From Pontederia crassipes (taxonomy: Eukaryota; Streptophyta; Magnoliopsida; Commelinales; Pontederiaceae): a stretch of DNA of 64,000 bases. Numbering within the stretch: the stretch's first letter is position 1; each line of letters opens with the position of its first letter. The stretch is taken from contig CM060196.1 in assembly GCA_030549335.1 (NCBI GenBank), positions 13,593,501-13,657,500 of the forward strand, written 5' to 3'. The notes beneath the pieces are model-generated. The model saw nothing but the letters and a program-made list of their open reading frames with translations. It had not been told where the DNA came from and made no database searches. The position numbers were made by a program, and so were the translations under genes. Shown here in pieces: positions 1 to 12,431 of this stretch.

Positions 1-633
1 AGATGAACTAATTAAATTCAATCTACTCATTTCCTCTTGATTATTCATTTTAAGTTTTTTAAACTGAAGTTAAAATCTATTATCAATATATTATTATGGA
101 TATAAAAAGTAACATTATTATTTTTTATTACATTGAATTTAATGGATTTGATTCGAATCGACCCAACTTAATAACTAATTGGAGATGGCCAGACCGGGTC
201 TGATGAATTGATCAATAATATATGTTTTACAGGTCATTGTCTAATCACTGTGACCCATACATATGCAACTATGTATAAACGTAGCAACGGCCCGATCGAA
301 TGACAACTAGTCACAGGTCAACTCGCAGCCGAAATTGATGGATTCAAGGAAAAAAGTAACTAACGTAAATACTGTGACCATTATGATACTACTATCGGTA
401 GCATCAATGAAAAATATTAAAATATTATTTCACGTCATTCTCGATTAGTTAAAAAAGAGGTCGATTTAAAAACATAAAATATGTTTATCGATAAAATTGT
501 ATTCGATTATTTAAACACAACATATCTATTAATTTCACATTTATGATGGTATCAAGTAATATTTCATATTAGAAGCTGACATGAATAATGCGTTTCACAA
601 TTTAACATCATCATCCATAACTTAACTTTTATT

Positions 634-639
<6 letters not shown>

Positions 640-668
<29 letters not shown>
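640..668. repeat. (AT)n microsatellite
   Basis: Uninterrupted AT dinucleotide run of about 29 bp in the intergenic flank. Confidence 0.9.
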
Positions 669-672
<4 letters not shown>

Positions 673-1717
673 TGAGTAATTTACATAAAATAAAATATCA
701 AATTTTTATAACAAGTTGGATCGCCTCTTAGATTTTTCATTTCCTTTTCTTTTGGGTAGTGATAGATAAATATTATAAAAGAGCGTTAAAGTTGGTTGAA
801 ATTTCGTAAATTTTTTTTGAGAGATCCTTCTTTAACTTAAATTAATTAATTTTTATTTGTTAATCTTTTTTTGGAGTAGTTAATATAAGTTAGCACTTGT
901 ATCTAGGAGCTATGATAACAACTTACGCATGTAAAAAATATATTATATTCGAAAAGTTAACATAAGAAAAATCAAAAGGTTCCAACATTTATTTTCTAAA
1001 AATCATATAGATTACAATTAAAATATTACTTTTATTTTTATATTATATTTTATTGTCTTAGTTTCTCTCTTGCATCTATAATAGTATAATTACTATAAAC
1101 AGTTTTCAATAAACTATTTTGATTAAGTCGAATGCAATATTAATCAAAATATTTCGAGTTGTGAGTGCATACGTGTTGTTATTAGATCAAATGGTCAAAT
1201 TTTGATTTTTTTTAAACATTTAATGTGATTAATTTAATATTCTTAGAAAATATATTTTCTTAAATCCATACAGGTAGATGTTTTCTTTTTCTTTAAAAAA
1301 TTGTAAGATATTTTTATGCTTTAAAAACTACTTAAAATACATAGGTTATTTTTTGTGTGAAAAAAATCAATGATTTAAATCACTTCACCTTTCTCTTATC
1401 TTTTTAATCAATTATATTATTCTCTCAAAAAAATATTTTATATTTGGAGTATATTTTAGTTGTTGTTGTTGTTGATTCAGTATGTCAACCTGGGATTAGA
1501 AAAAATCTCATTGGCTTACATATTCAGTCCACGTCAAAAGAAAATAACACATTTTAATATTTGTAAGGTGAAAAAAGATTGAGAGTGGCTGCAATGAAGT
1601 GTTAGAGGGCTCCTTTCGAAATATGTCATCACTTTCAGTTATTTCATGGAAGTCTTGGTCAATGTTTTTTTTATTATTTGTTTTCATTTAGAAAAATATG
1701 TTTTGCATGGCTTCACT

Positions 1718-1727
1718 TTTATATAAT
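1718..1727 (+). promoter_or_regulatory. TATA-like box of the PERK-like kinase gene
   Basis: TTTATATAAT occurs about 60 bp upstream of the ATG at 1784. It is the only good TATA match close to the GC-rich start of the gene, and it gives a short 5' UTR of roughly 30 bp. Assigned by sequence and position only. Confidence 0.5.
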
Positions 1728-1783
1728 CCAGGCAAAATATACAGAAAAAAGCCACACAGCGAACCAACTCGCCTCTGCCGGCC

Positions 1784-4700
1784 ATGTCGTCCCCGCCAGC
1801 GCCGCCTCTTCCGGCATTTGCCTTCCTTCTAGAGGGTTCCGCGCCGGCGCCGACGCCGCCTCCAGTTCCTTCTCCTTCTCCGGAGACTACTCCCCCCACT
1901 TCAGACGACGTCCCGTCGCGGGTTTTGTCCCCTAACTCACCACCACCACCACCTCCCCCCACTTCAGCCCCAGCGCCGTCGGCGTCGTATTCCTTCCCGT
2001 CACCACTACCACTTCTCCCCAACTCAACCGGCCCCGGCCCGGAGAAGAACCCGGCACCCTTGCCCGTCCCGACGTTTCCCGTTTCCGCAGGCGGCTCGCC
2101 CGGGTCGGGGTCCGGGTCGAAGTCGGTTTCGGTCGGGGTGTCCGTTGGAGTAGTGGTGGCCGTGCTGCTGCTGCTGGCCATTGGCGGCGTTTACTGGTTT
2201 AAGAAGAGGCGGCGCCGGACGTCACCTCCACCCGACAAGGGCGGCGATCCGTCTCTTCCTCACGGTAAAGGCTTGTTAGAATGATATAATGAAAACACCG
2301 GAGATTATTCAATTAAAGCTTTACGATTGACGCCTCTGTCTTCAATGTTCTAACTCATGCATATATATAAACATATATTTAATGTGGTTGCAGGTAAAAA
2401 ATATAAAAAAATGATCCAAGCTAACATAAACATCTGGAATTTTATTTTTTGAATTCAGCCAAGAAGCAATACATTTTAATTGCCTTAAATATATATAATT
2501 ACCTAAATAGCATAAATTTTATGTGAATAAAAAATTAACACAAGTTGTATAAGTTATGAATAGTGATATTGAAGTGTAATATTTATGCCAACGAATAAAA
2601 TATTCTTATAAAATTTATAAAAAATATAGGACTACCCCAGAAAATTAAATTTTCTTTGAATTAAGAGATCGCCCAAAAGTTCATGATGACATTTATATTT
2701 TCTCCTTAATCTTTTTTTTCGGATCAAATCTTGCCCGTTCAGTAACAGTTTGGGCAGTAGGTACCATTTTTTTTTTTAAAAAGTGTTTTTTCGTTTCTTA
2801 CTTCGACTACGGACTTTTTTAAGAAACAACTCTTAAAATTTTAAATTGACGAGTTACCTCCTATGAATTTTCTCAAATCATTAACGATGATAACGTTTCT
2901 ATAATTTTTTTATTGAATCAACTTTTTACCCTTCAATAATAAATATTGAAAAAGTTAAAAAATAATGTCGTGCTTAAGTTGCTCGAGAATTTTCTAATTT
3001 TCTCTTTATTACTATTTAAGAGTGAAAGTAATTTAATAAATATGAAAATAGAAAGTAACTAAAAGCTAACATCCTTGACATTGATTTGGCTTAGTTGAAA
3101 ATATTATGAAAATTTAATTGATTGTCTAAGCAGAGCTTGACAATTGGAATTAGTTAAATCAGGGTCTCGGCCAAACGTTCTAATGCGATCTAGTTCCTGA
3201 GGTAAATTTTAATTACGGTGGAACAAGTAGGTTTCATTTGCGTGGAACTAGGCCTTGACATGACTTTTTTAACAAATTATTTTTTTCTTTTCTCATTTTC
3301 TCACTTTTATCTTTTTTATATAAAATAGTTTATTTATTATATATAATATTTATTATAAAGAATTAATATAATATTATTTATTACTTATCACTTCATTAAA
3401 AATTTAATGTTTTGTTAAATATAAATTACTAAAAATGATTTATTATATTTAAATTATATATTTTAACAATTTTTAATATAAAAATTAGTTTATATGTTTA
3501 TTTTTATTAATTAATAAAATTATATTTATATTTATAATACTTATTTTTTATTCAAACATTTATAAAAATTAATACATCACATCTATTTTTTATCACATCA
3601 ATTACTTAATTCTTCGTTATTATGTTCTACTTCAATCAAATACATTTCATATTAATATGTAAATTCAATTATTCCCATGAAATTTGGAGGATCACATGTT
3701 TCAATATTCAAACAACCCCTAAGGATTAAGCCTAAAAAAGCTGAATAAAAAGCATTCGTATTTTTAAAATGGTATGACCATTTTTTGGAAATTCGTCCGG
3801 TTCGATAAAGAAAACTTTTTTTTGTGTAGAAAATCAGATTAGCCAACGTGACGAAAGCCGGATCGAATAGAAAACTAGTTTAATTTGATGTTTTTTTTCC
3901 AAAATGATAAGCAAATGCAAAATATATTGAAGAAAATATAAAAGTACAAAAAGTCTATTTTAGTAGATCAAGGTGGAGAATAGGATTGAGGGATGAATTA
4001 GAAAGAGGAAACTAATATAAAGGGAAAAAAATTGAATTTGGAAAATAAAATATGGAAAATAGTAATAAAAACATTCTTGAGATGCTTAAACAAAACTATG
4101 ATAGAATTGAAATTATTATAAATAATATAAGAAAATTATAAAATGGCATTTTATTAATGTTTAAGTATTTAAAAATAATGGTTAACATGCTTTCATTCTA
4201 TTTTTTTACCTTTTATACTTTCGTTTATAGTATATTTCTATTTTAATAAAATTTTGGTTTAATTCAATTTTATATTATTCAATCGATCGAAATATGTTTT
4301 TTTTTTTGTTCTTGTTGTTTAACCAGACAAGGAGTCCGTCGGCGGTAGTGCGACGCCTCCCCGGCCGCCACCGGCGAACACAGATCACCATGTCGTCAAA
4401 ATATCTCCAGATCCATATGCGGCGCTTCCTTCGCCGCTGCGGCGCGAAGGTCCTGCAGCGTCAAGATACCCCTCGGGACCCGAGGACGTCATGCCGCAGC
4501 CCGGCGTCGCCCTGGGCACCTCGAGGAGTTCAAGCTTCACTTACGAAGAGCTGGAGAGGGCGACGGATGGCTTCTCCGACTATAACTTCCTGGGACACGG
4601 CGGCTTCGGTTACGTCCACAGGGGAGTGCTCCGTAACGGGTTGGAAGTCGCCGTGAAGCAGTTGAGCGCCGGGAGCTTCCAGGGCGACCGGGAGTTCCAG

Positions 4701-7700
4701 GCGGAGGTGGAGGTCATCAGCCGCGTGCACCACAAGCACCTCGTCTCCTTGGTCGGCTATTGCGTCGCCGGGGGCAAAAGGCTTCTCGTTTACGAATTCG
4801 TTCCCAACGGCACCTTGGAGTTTCATTTGCATGGTAAGTTGGCTCCTATTACAAATTTGATTAAAATAATTACTCTACTTCAGGGGTGTTAGAAAAATTC
4901 CATCAACCTAAAAAATCTACCGGATCGAGAACAATCCAATTGTATCCGAATATGATTTAGGGTGCGTTAAAATTAGGATCCATCCGAAAAAATTGTAAGG
5001 CCATGAAGTCCATTTTTATTTATATTATTAATTAATAAATTATCCATTTTTTTATAAAATCTCATACTTTCCTATCATATTATCGAACTTTAAATTTATT
5101 TAAGTTGTTAAATATAATTATAAAGCTCAAGCCCACTACAAGTCTAATCCAGTTGCTCAATCCAATCTGGTCTAACCCAAAGATTTAACTTAACCAGATC
5201 TGACATATTTTTTCTCCTTTTTGGGGTCAAGCTTAAGTGTCACCCAAATTCGACCTGAATAATTTTCAACTCCTTTTAACAATTATCCAACAAATATTTT
5301 TTTTTCAAAAAAAATATTAATCACTTTTTTGGAAACCTAATTAGCATAAAAAACATTATAATATTTACAAAACTAACAAATACGTCATATATATAGCTTA
5401 CTTTAACTTAATGATTTTGTCGAATATTAATATGTATGCAATTACTCTTCAAGTTCAGAGAGATGGTTAGTTGTTTAATAACTCCAAATTCCACTTCTAA
5501 ACTATTAGTGCCACTCCTTTTTACTTATTATGCCTTTTACTTGTTATATAAAATATGGGAAGATGAAAGGTCTCCTTCGAAATCATTACAAAAAAAATCA
5601 ACACAATCATTTTTATCTTTTTTCTGATTTGTTTATACAAATATTTCATTTGACTAAATATATCATGAGTTTTCATATTTTTAATATTGCTTAATATAAT
5701 TTACTTTGTAGGTTATAATTTTTTCCTATCACCATTTTTTTCAATAACCAAATAATATTAAAATTATTATTTTTGGGGGGTATAATTAAGTAAGTATATA
5801 TTGCAATGTAGATTATTCATGACATGTAAACATGACAATTTTAATTATAACAAGTCAAATAAAATATACTGCAAAAACACATTATTTTTTATAGTTATTG
5901 AGGCTATAATGGATAAACTATAAAAAGGAGTGACATTAAAATCACCCTTTACAAAATAGTCAGTGGGTCCATCTAAAAGTTGATTGGTGGATGCAATTAT
6001 TCTTAGTGCATGAATATTGTCCTATAATCTTCTTCTTTTTTTCTTTTTTTCTTTTTTCTTTTTTTTTTTTTGTTGTTGCAGTGAAGGAGGAAGGGCCTGC
6101 GATGGACTGGGCTACAAGGTTGAAAATAGCACTCGGTTCTGGCAAGGGATTAGCGTACCTTCATGAAGACTGTGAGTTTGTATTCTTTTTCTTTTTTATT
6201 TTTTTCAAATGATTTTATCTTGTTTTCTGACCAATGGCAAACTTGTAGGTCGCCCTAAGATTATTCACCGAGACATAAAGGCAGCTAACATTCTTCTTGA
6301 TGACAAATTTGAACCCATGGTAAGATTATACATACATTCATACACATATATACAATATATGTATCTATATCAACATTTTACTTTGCATTTTGGGTGAGGA
6401 TCGGATGGACTGGGAAATTTTTAAGGGAGGGGAATAATATTACAAAAATAAAATACTAATATGTAAGCTTGTTATGTTTGGATGAAAAATAATTAGATAT
6501 AGTGGAGACTTTTTTTATAATCATTACACCTACAACGCCTAACGTGTTTGGAAGAATATTATATAAAATATTTCTATTAGCATTTATAGTAAATAACCTA
6601 TATGAAATTGGCTATATATATAATATATATATCATAGAATTCTAACTAATTAAAGGATTGAAGGATAAAGAAGGGTTTATATGTATTTTTGTCCCCAAGA
6701 AAAATCTTCTCTATGATTGAGTCAATGATCCTTTAAGATGATTCATTATGAATTTCACATTTGTCTTTCTTTTATATGGTCAAGTATAAAGCTGGCACTT
6801 GTTGGTTGCTAATTATTTTATTTTATCCATTTCTACTCTTTTTACTTCAATGGAGAGAAAAACATTAAAAAAAATCTGATTGTTTATGTAGACAATTAAA
6901 CTCACAATATTTTTAATTTTATAGCTAGAATTTTATTAATAAATCGGACTATCGGGGGAATTTTTTTTTCTCTCATTTTGGCTTGAATAGGGACATGTTG
7001 GACTTCCAAATAGGATCCCTAATGTCATTTCATCAAATCGTCACATTATCATGAAAGATTCAAAGGCAAGTTTGTATTAGAGATATAAAAACATTTGGGT
7101 ACAACTGATAATTAATAAACCTTAAATAGTAGTGATCTACTTGCAAGTTCCTGAAATATGCTAGTATTTGTACTAACAGATAACTTCAGAAAAAGAAAAA
7201 TACATCAAACTAGGCGACTAGTCAACCAACTATACTTCAACACTAACAATCATTATTTTTTTATATTTACAGGTTGCAGATTTTGGGCTTGCAAAGTTTG
7301 CCTACGATAGTAAAACCCATGTTTCAACGAGAGTGATGGGAACCTTTGGGTATGCTAGCTTGCTCTAATAATTGTGCAAAAATACCCTTGACTTAAAAGC
7401 ACTAGCTATTTCTTTTGATATCTAATAATATTCTCACTAGATAAGTAGCTCTTCTAATTTCTCAACAATGTATAGCAATGCATGAAATAATAGTTTTTTT
7501 AATTGCAAACAATGGCCCTCTGATAACCTTTTCTTCTTTGATTGACTGAATATTACAATCTTTGCATGCATCTTGTAGTTATTTGGCACCTGAGTATGCC
7601 TCTACTGGCAAACTCACTGAGAAATCAGATGTCTTCTCATATGGGGTAATGCTTCTAGAGCTGATAACTGGAAGAAGACCTACAGATAGCATCCAATCAT

Positions 7701-8415
7701 CAAAGGATGACAGCTTACTTGATTGGGTTTGTATATATCTTACCATAAATGATAAATTAATATATATGCAGATGCACACACATATATTAATTCTCTTCAT
7801 GTATGTGACTTATATATGTGGTGCCATTTGCTTGCATCTTCTCAGGTACGGCCGCTACTTATACGTGCTCTTGGTGATGGTAACTACGACCCCTTTGTTG
7901 ACCCGAAAATGAACAAAGATTACAATCGTAAAGAGATGGCTCGTATGATCGCATGCACTGCTGCGTGCGTGCGCCACTCCGCTCGTCGACGACCAAGAAT
8001 GAGTTTGGTAATGTCTCTTATTTTGTTCATTTCTTTTCTTAGTTTGGCAAACATATATAGCTCATGTTGGTTTCAAGATGTGAGAAGTATCATTTAATTT
8101 ATGCATACAAATTAATTAACTTTAAAAGTTGCAACCAAGCAGGTCGTTCGTGTCCTGGAGGGTGATGCGTCACTTGATGATTTGAATGAAGGAATAAAGC
8201 CAGGGCACAGTGAGATTTATAGTCTGCAAGATGGGTCGGACTTGGAGTCATTAAAGTATGGCGAAGTCATGAAAAATTTTAAGAAGAATGGATTGGGAAG
8301 CGGAGAGAATGCAAGTAGTGCGGCTACGTCGACCAACGAGTATGTTATGAATCTCTCAACGGCGAGTAGTGAAAGTCGACAAGCACAAGAGATGGAGAAA
8401 ACGAAGGTAGATTGA
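1784..8415 (+). CDS. PERK-type proline-rich receptor-like protein kinase, 8 exons
   Basis: Exons: 1784-2264, 4327-4833, 6082-6171, 6249-6319, 7273-7349, 7579-7726, 7846-8007, 8143-8415. They join in frame to 602 codons plus stop. Residues 1-115 are a Pro/Ser-rich extracellular segment (runs of PPPPPP, SPSP). A single membrane span ([15 protein letters not shown]) lies at about 123-140, followed by a basic KKRRRR stop-transfer. The kinase begins with [10 protein letters not shown] at 231: glycine loop GHGGFG at 250-255, catalytic Lys 271 (VAVK), HRD with KAANILLD at 366-375, DFG at 386-388, then [12 protein letters not shown]. All key catalytic residues are present, so it should be an active Ser/Thr kinase. 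The family senses or bridges the cell wall at the plasma membrane. The extracellular part is short for a PERK (about 120 aa). The 2-kb intron 1 separates the membrane span from the kinase domain. The start was chosen because the first ATG after the TATA box opens the proline-rich frame. Confidence 0.9.
2265..4326 (+). other. Intron 1 of the PERK-like kinase
   Basis: AT-rich intron with a GGTAAAG donor and a TTTAACCAG acceptor preceded by a poly-T tract. No ORF or recognised repeat is convincing. Several poly-T runs and short AT-rich stretches are seen, nothing more. Confidence 0.7.
4834..6081 (+). other. Intron 2 of the PERK-like kinase, containing a MITE-like segment
   Basis: AT-rich intron (donor GTAAGT, acceptor TTGTTGTTGCAG after a long polypyrimidine tract at 6026-6072). 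It contains one candidate MITE, annotated separately. Nothing else is recognised. Confidence 0.7.
5509..5935. mobile_element. Candidate MITE in intron 2 of the PERK-like kinase
   Basis: The ends form an inverted repeat: TGCCACTCCTTTTTA on the left against TAAAAAGGAGTGACA on the right (14 of 15 matches after reverse complementing). TTA occurs next to both ends (5505-5507, with one extra G, and 5936-5938), the target size of PIF/Harbinger (Tourist) elements. About 430 bp, AT-rich, no ORF. The family assignment is a guess from the TTA. Confidence 0.5.
6320..7272 (+). other. Intron 4 of the PERK-like kinase
   Basis: AT-rich intron between the catalytic-loop exon and the DFG exon (donor ATGGTAAG, acceptor ATTTACAG). 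No internal feature recognised. Confidence 0.8.
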
Positions 8416-8949
8416 TGACAATAAGCTTTGAAGTTCCCCGGCCAGGGAATTATGATAAATGATTGTATCTGTGTTGTTAGTATTGAAGTTGCATCCCATA
8501 TACATTTCAAGACAAGGTTGCTCCAAATAGAGATTTGTAGTTGCATGTTTCGAGGAATATTGATCATTGTTATTTATTTTATTTTATTTTTGTTTGAGAA
8601 ACATCATGCTATATTGCTTGAGAAAGATAAATATCATTTTGAGTACTATACGCCTAGGGATTCATAGTCGTCCGATCTGAGATGGACGACACTGATGAAG
8701 GCACGTCCAGTTCAACGGTTCCATAGTTCGATTCGTAGGGGTTTGACAGGTTCGCCAACATCTTTGAGCATCTCCTCTCTTGTATCTAACATCTCAAAAT
8801 TCGACCTTGTCGAGTGATGAAATCTCTTCACGTGTGCTATTTTTTTTTGTCATTCTTTGACTATTTCGTTGATTTAGATGGTAAAAAAATGACACATAAG
8901 TATAAGACTAAAATAAAAAATATTACAATTGTATGTTATCGATGTCGAT
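8416..8949. other. 3' flank of the PERK-like kinase
   Basis: Begins with the 3' UTR after the TGA at 8413-8415. No clear polyadenylation signal could be singled out among the AT-rich stretches. From about 8660 the composition changes to mixed sequence that leads into the retrotransposon-derived block. No gene seen. Confidence 0.5.
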
Positions 8950-8980
8950 GCTTATAGCTTGTCTGCTTCGAGTGCTTGGG

Positions 8981-9490
8981 GTCGTTATGATGAGCGACAA
9001 GAGTCTTCCCACGGATACTCTGGGATGCTTCAGGTCTCTTTGTGGGCTTGACTCAACATCTCTATGTTGCAAATGATTGCAACGTAGAGTCTTCCATATC
9101 TCTGCCGAACGAAAAGCGTAGGATCACCTCCTTCTTGGTGATCACCTGATGTTTCGGCAGTCTTGAGGCGGGACAAGATTCTTTGATCTGAAAATTCATG
9201 CCTTGTCCATCCAAGTCGCCATAGTGGGCGACGAGAGTCTCACCACGTTCCCTTGTGGTTCAACTCGCTATCTCCAAGTTGCAGATGGCTGCAACATTGA
9301 GTCATTCGTCCGTCGAGCCTTGAGAACCGCTCCACCTTCCCCTTGGTGGACAAGAGATATCTCGACGGTTTGAGGTGGAGCAAGATTCTTTAGTATAACA
9401 TTCTGCACCTTGTCCACTCTCAGTCGCTATAGTGAGCGACGATGAGGGTCTCCCCACATGTGCCTGTGGTTCGACTCTCTTCTCCTACTT
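8981..9490. repeat. Degenerate tandem repeat inside the LTR-element remnant
   Basis: Three similar blocks start near 8981, 9217 and 9423 (spacing 236 and 206 bp). Each carries a GTCG..AT..TGAGCGAC segment, then a CCCAC..CCT..GTGG segment. The first two also share GTTGCA...GGCTGCAAC and GAGTC motifs. Found by eye; identity between copies was not computed. Confidence 0.6.
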
Positions 9491-11322
9491 CGATGGGCGA
9501 TCTTTATCTTCGGCATAAGTAACTTCCTCCTTGCGACTTGAACTTCTCTCCCCCACCATTGCCCTTGCCCAAGGGCTTTGGTGGTATGGCACTTATTCCG
9601 ATTGACTTGGCAGCGTCGACTAGTGAGCGGAGGTTGGACGATCTGGTCGTTCCAACTCCTTCCTAGTCCAAAGCTTCTAACCCCTCTGCTTGAAGAGCAC
9701 CAACACTGGGTCTTCATCCTCCTGGGAACACTGTATGCGGAGCTCGGTGATTCCTTTCACTTCCTCCTTCAACATGCCCATCTGGCCGATGCTGAACAAT
9801 GCGATCTTGGCCTTTAGTCCCAACTTGTCAGGGTCTGCATAATTGATGAACTGTCACTTCTTCTGTCCCATGTCTGGGATGCATGTTTGCCACATTCTAC
9901 ATTGTCGCAATGGCAACGCCATCCTGAGTTTGCTACATCTTGCAGGATTCTTGGGATATGTCTTCTTCCGATCCTGGGACCTCCTTTGAAGCTTTGACAA
10001 TCCCTTTGGGGTGTGGACGGGGCAAGATCATTGTGCTCGTTCACGAAGAGGATGCACCTTAGATGCTCGTCCGTCTGCACCTTGGACAAAGTAATGTCAC
10101 TATGATTGTCATCCTAAATCATACACCTTTGACATACTCGTCCACCGGGCGGCTTGACCCTTGCGAAAGAGTAGCCGTTCCGGGCCTTCACTGATCCGTG
10201 CGGGTGCTTATGAAGACGCTCCGCTTAGATAAGCGGACTGCGGTTGGTGAACTCGTGACATGAGCTCCCAACATTACCTCCATCTCCATTCGAAGGGACG
10301 ACATCACCAATGTGTCCTTCAAAACCTTCGCATTGCGATTTTTGGAGGCCACTTCGATTACTCGAGGCGATGTCCGAAAGGAAAGGGCACTCCTTCCTTC
10401 GGTTGGCGGCAAAACTCTTGACAGCAGCATGCCAAGGTTCGCCAATGCTCGACGCTCAGACCATTTGCCAAATTGGTCGCTGAGTTGCGACGTCGATTTG
10501 CGTTGGCATGTATCAGGTTCGTCCCACTCCTCGATGGATGACATCGCGCCGCTTGCGGGGCGACACTTGACGAGGCAGGCAAGACTGACAGCTCGTCCGC
10601 GAGTGTTTGCAAGTAATCAACGCTTGGCTCCATTTCCGAAAGTCATCGTGGCGTGGCAAGCGATGCTGCGACACGACAAGATGCTTGTGATTGATGTTCC
10701 TTGGCCGAAAGGATGATATTCTTTGACTGAAAAGGAACCGTGAACCTTGATATTTGTCTTTAAGCCAACTTCTCCCGTGAAGCGGTTGTGCACTTCACGT
10801 TGCATGACTGGGCATGCGATGCGACGTCACGAAATACCGAGCAGCGCCAGGTCGCCATGGTAGTGCATGACCGACAGTCCCTGAATGTGACACGGGTCCT
10901 CCGAGTTACACGACGCTCGTGTAAGCGATCTCATCGTATGAGCAGCGCAAGACTATCATGCGGAGCATATGGCCACTCTTTGACGCAGCGCGACACTTCA
11001 GGATTCCCGACTATACCCCTGGGTGGTTGATCTGCTCGAGTGAGCGACGCATGACCGTCCCGGTTAGGCGGGGCGATCAATCCGCCATTATGATGCATGA
11101 CAGACTTTCCTTGATACGACACGGGTGTATGAGGAACATGCTGTGGGGCACGACTGGGCGTGCGGCGAGGAGGCTTACCATGCCTCTCCATGATCAAAGA
11201 CCATGGTACCAGTGCGCCTGGGCGTGATGGAGTATTTGAGCGGAAGCACATTTCCTACGTCAGGGCACGTTGCGACGACACAAGCGAGTCATCGTCGCTG
11301 GGTAATCCGAGCAGGAAGAACT

Positions 11323-11334
11323 GCTCTGATACCA
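11323..11334 (-). other. Primer-binding site complementary to initiator Met tRNA
   Basis: On the - strand the LTR end is followed, after a two-base AG spacer, by TGGTATCAGAGC. That is the standard plant retrotransposon primer-binding site matching the 3' end of initiator methionine tRNA. It fixes the element's orientation: the LTR at 11337-11984 is the 5' LTR and the internal region runs leftward. Confidence 0.9.
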
Positions 11335-11336
11335 CT

Positions 11337-11984
11337 TGTCACGGGGTCATTCTCGGACACTAGACCACGTGCGGCGACTAGGCGGATAGGCACCTAGCCA
11401 AGACTATTTTGAGTTTGCAGCGGAAGTTTTATGATCGAGACGACTATGCCGAGAGTCGCTCTTATAGGCATTCAATCACGGACATGACTAGAGTGTTGGA
11501 CTACTCGTCACGAGACCGTGGCATTAGCGCGTTGCGACACTAATGTAGGCGCTTAAAGTCCGAAGGGACGATGAAGGGACCACGGAACGCCACGAAGGGA
11601 CACCGATGTGGGTTGCCACCCCACGCTCAAGACCATGACACTAGAATTAAAGGAAAGCTTACTTGTATTAAATATGCTGAAACATAACATACAATTGGGC
11701 CTCGGAAGGCACTAGTAAACTCCTCCCAGTGTATAGGAGTCTTGTTACATATTGAATATGCAAAAGACGTACCCTACGGGAACGTCACATACTTGGCCAT
11801 TCGTATGGACGGCCTTACAAGATAAATACCTAAGGGCGGATAACTTGGTACTCCGCAATATTACGCAGTGCGGGGCGGCTGCATGGTTCCATGTTTTCGG
11901 CGCTAAGCAGCCGATGACTATAAGTTGAGCGGCACTGGTGCCGCGAGGCTTCACGCTTCGTGTCATGGGAAACGCCCCGTGACA
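11337..11984 (-). mobile_element. 5' LTR (648 bp) of a truncated LTR retrotransposon
   Basis: The segment begins TGTCACGGGG and ends CCCCGTGACA, a perfect 10-bp terminal inverted repeat with the canonical TG..CA ends. The primer-binding site abuts it at the left. No second copy of this LTR is present in the window. Any target duplication is therefore lost, and the copy is a truncated 5' half. Confidence 0.85.
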
Positions 11985-12426
11985 CATGCACCACTCGAAC
12001 TATAGTCGTCGCACACACATCAATTGGGGTCACATTGATATCATGTACATGTGGAGATCATATATGAGAGAAAACTCAACTGTTAGTATAAGTAAGTTCC
12101 ATAAAAAATAAGCATGAAACAAATATATAATAAAGATGTGATAATAAATCAATAGATCGTCATTGTTTCATGTCCATTCATTTCATTTTTATGTCGTGGT
12201 TCATATTCATAAGGACAAAGTTCTTTCATTCATCTTTAATCATTTATAGTCTTTAATTTTTATCCATGAGTTGAAAGAATTATCCACTTTTAGGGAATAT
12301 CATTACAACACACAAGTGTGTAATTATCTAGACCATGATGGACCAGTGAGGAATCAGTGCCACGGTCCCATCGGGCAAGATGACATTGTTTAAGGTGAAA
12401 ACATGTGTAAATGGAGAATGTCCATG
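11985..12426. other. Intergenic sequence between two LTR-derived blocks
   Basis: About 440 bp of AT-rich sequence without gene or repeat structure that could be recognised. Confidence 0.6.
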
Positions 12427-12431
12427 AGGAG
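12427..12431 (+). repeat. Target-site duplication AGGAG, left copy
   Basis: AGGAG immediately precedes the TGTAACACCC start of the solo LTR. The same 5 bp directly follow its end at 15508-15512. Confidence 0.9.

Larger units (their letters stand above)
1..1783. other. AT-rich 5' flank and promoter region of the PERK-like kinase gene
   Basis: No coding potential is visible. The sequence is strongly AT-rich with homopolymer runs, an (AT)n microsatellite at 640-668 and a short TTG run near 1460-1476. A TATA-like box (TTTATATAAT, about 1718-1727) lies some 60 bp before the first ATG of the kinase gene at 1784, which fits a transcription start near 1750. The GC content rises sharply at about 1760, where the 5' UTR and first exon begin. 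The rest is unclassified intergenic DNA. Confidence 0.6.
8950..11336 (-). mobile_element. Truncated internal region of an LTR retrotransposon
   Basis: A GC-richer block of about 2.4 kb ends exactly at the primer-binding site of the LTR at 11337. On the - strand it is the 5' untranslated and possible gag-leader part of the element. Only short open stretches are present and no protease, reverse transcriptase or integrase motif was found. The other LTR is missing, so the element is truncated at its 3' side near 8950. The distal part (8981-9490) holds three diverged copies of a segment starting GTCG...GAGCGACGAGAG, followed by a GTTGCA..TGGCTGCAAC motif, at about 8981, 9217 and 9423. Confidence 0.7.

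Noticed and set aside
1684-2181. Long Gly-rich open frame antisense to PERK exon 1
   Set aside because: It is the complement of the proline-rich coding exon, whose sense frame splices correctly to the kinase exons.
10188-10805. Overlapping medium frames that might be a gag gene
   Set aside because: No zinc knuckle, protease or other retroviral-type motif was seen, and frames are open on both strands. Kept only as a non-coding remnant of the LTR element.
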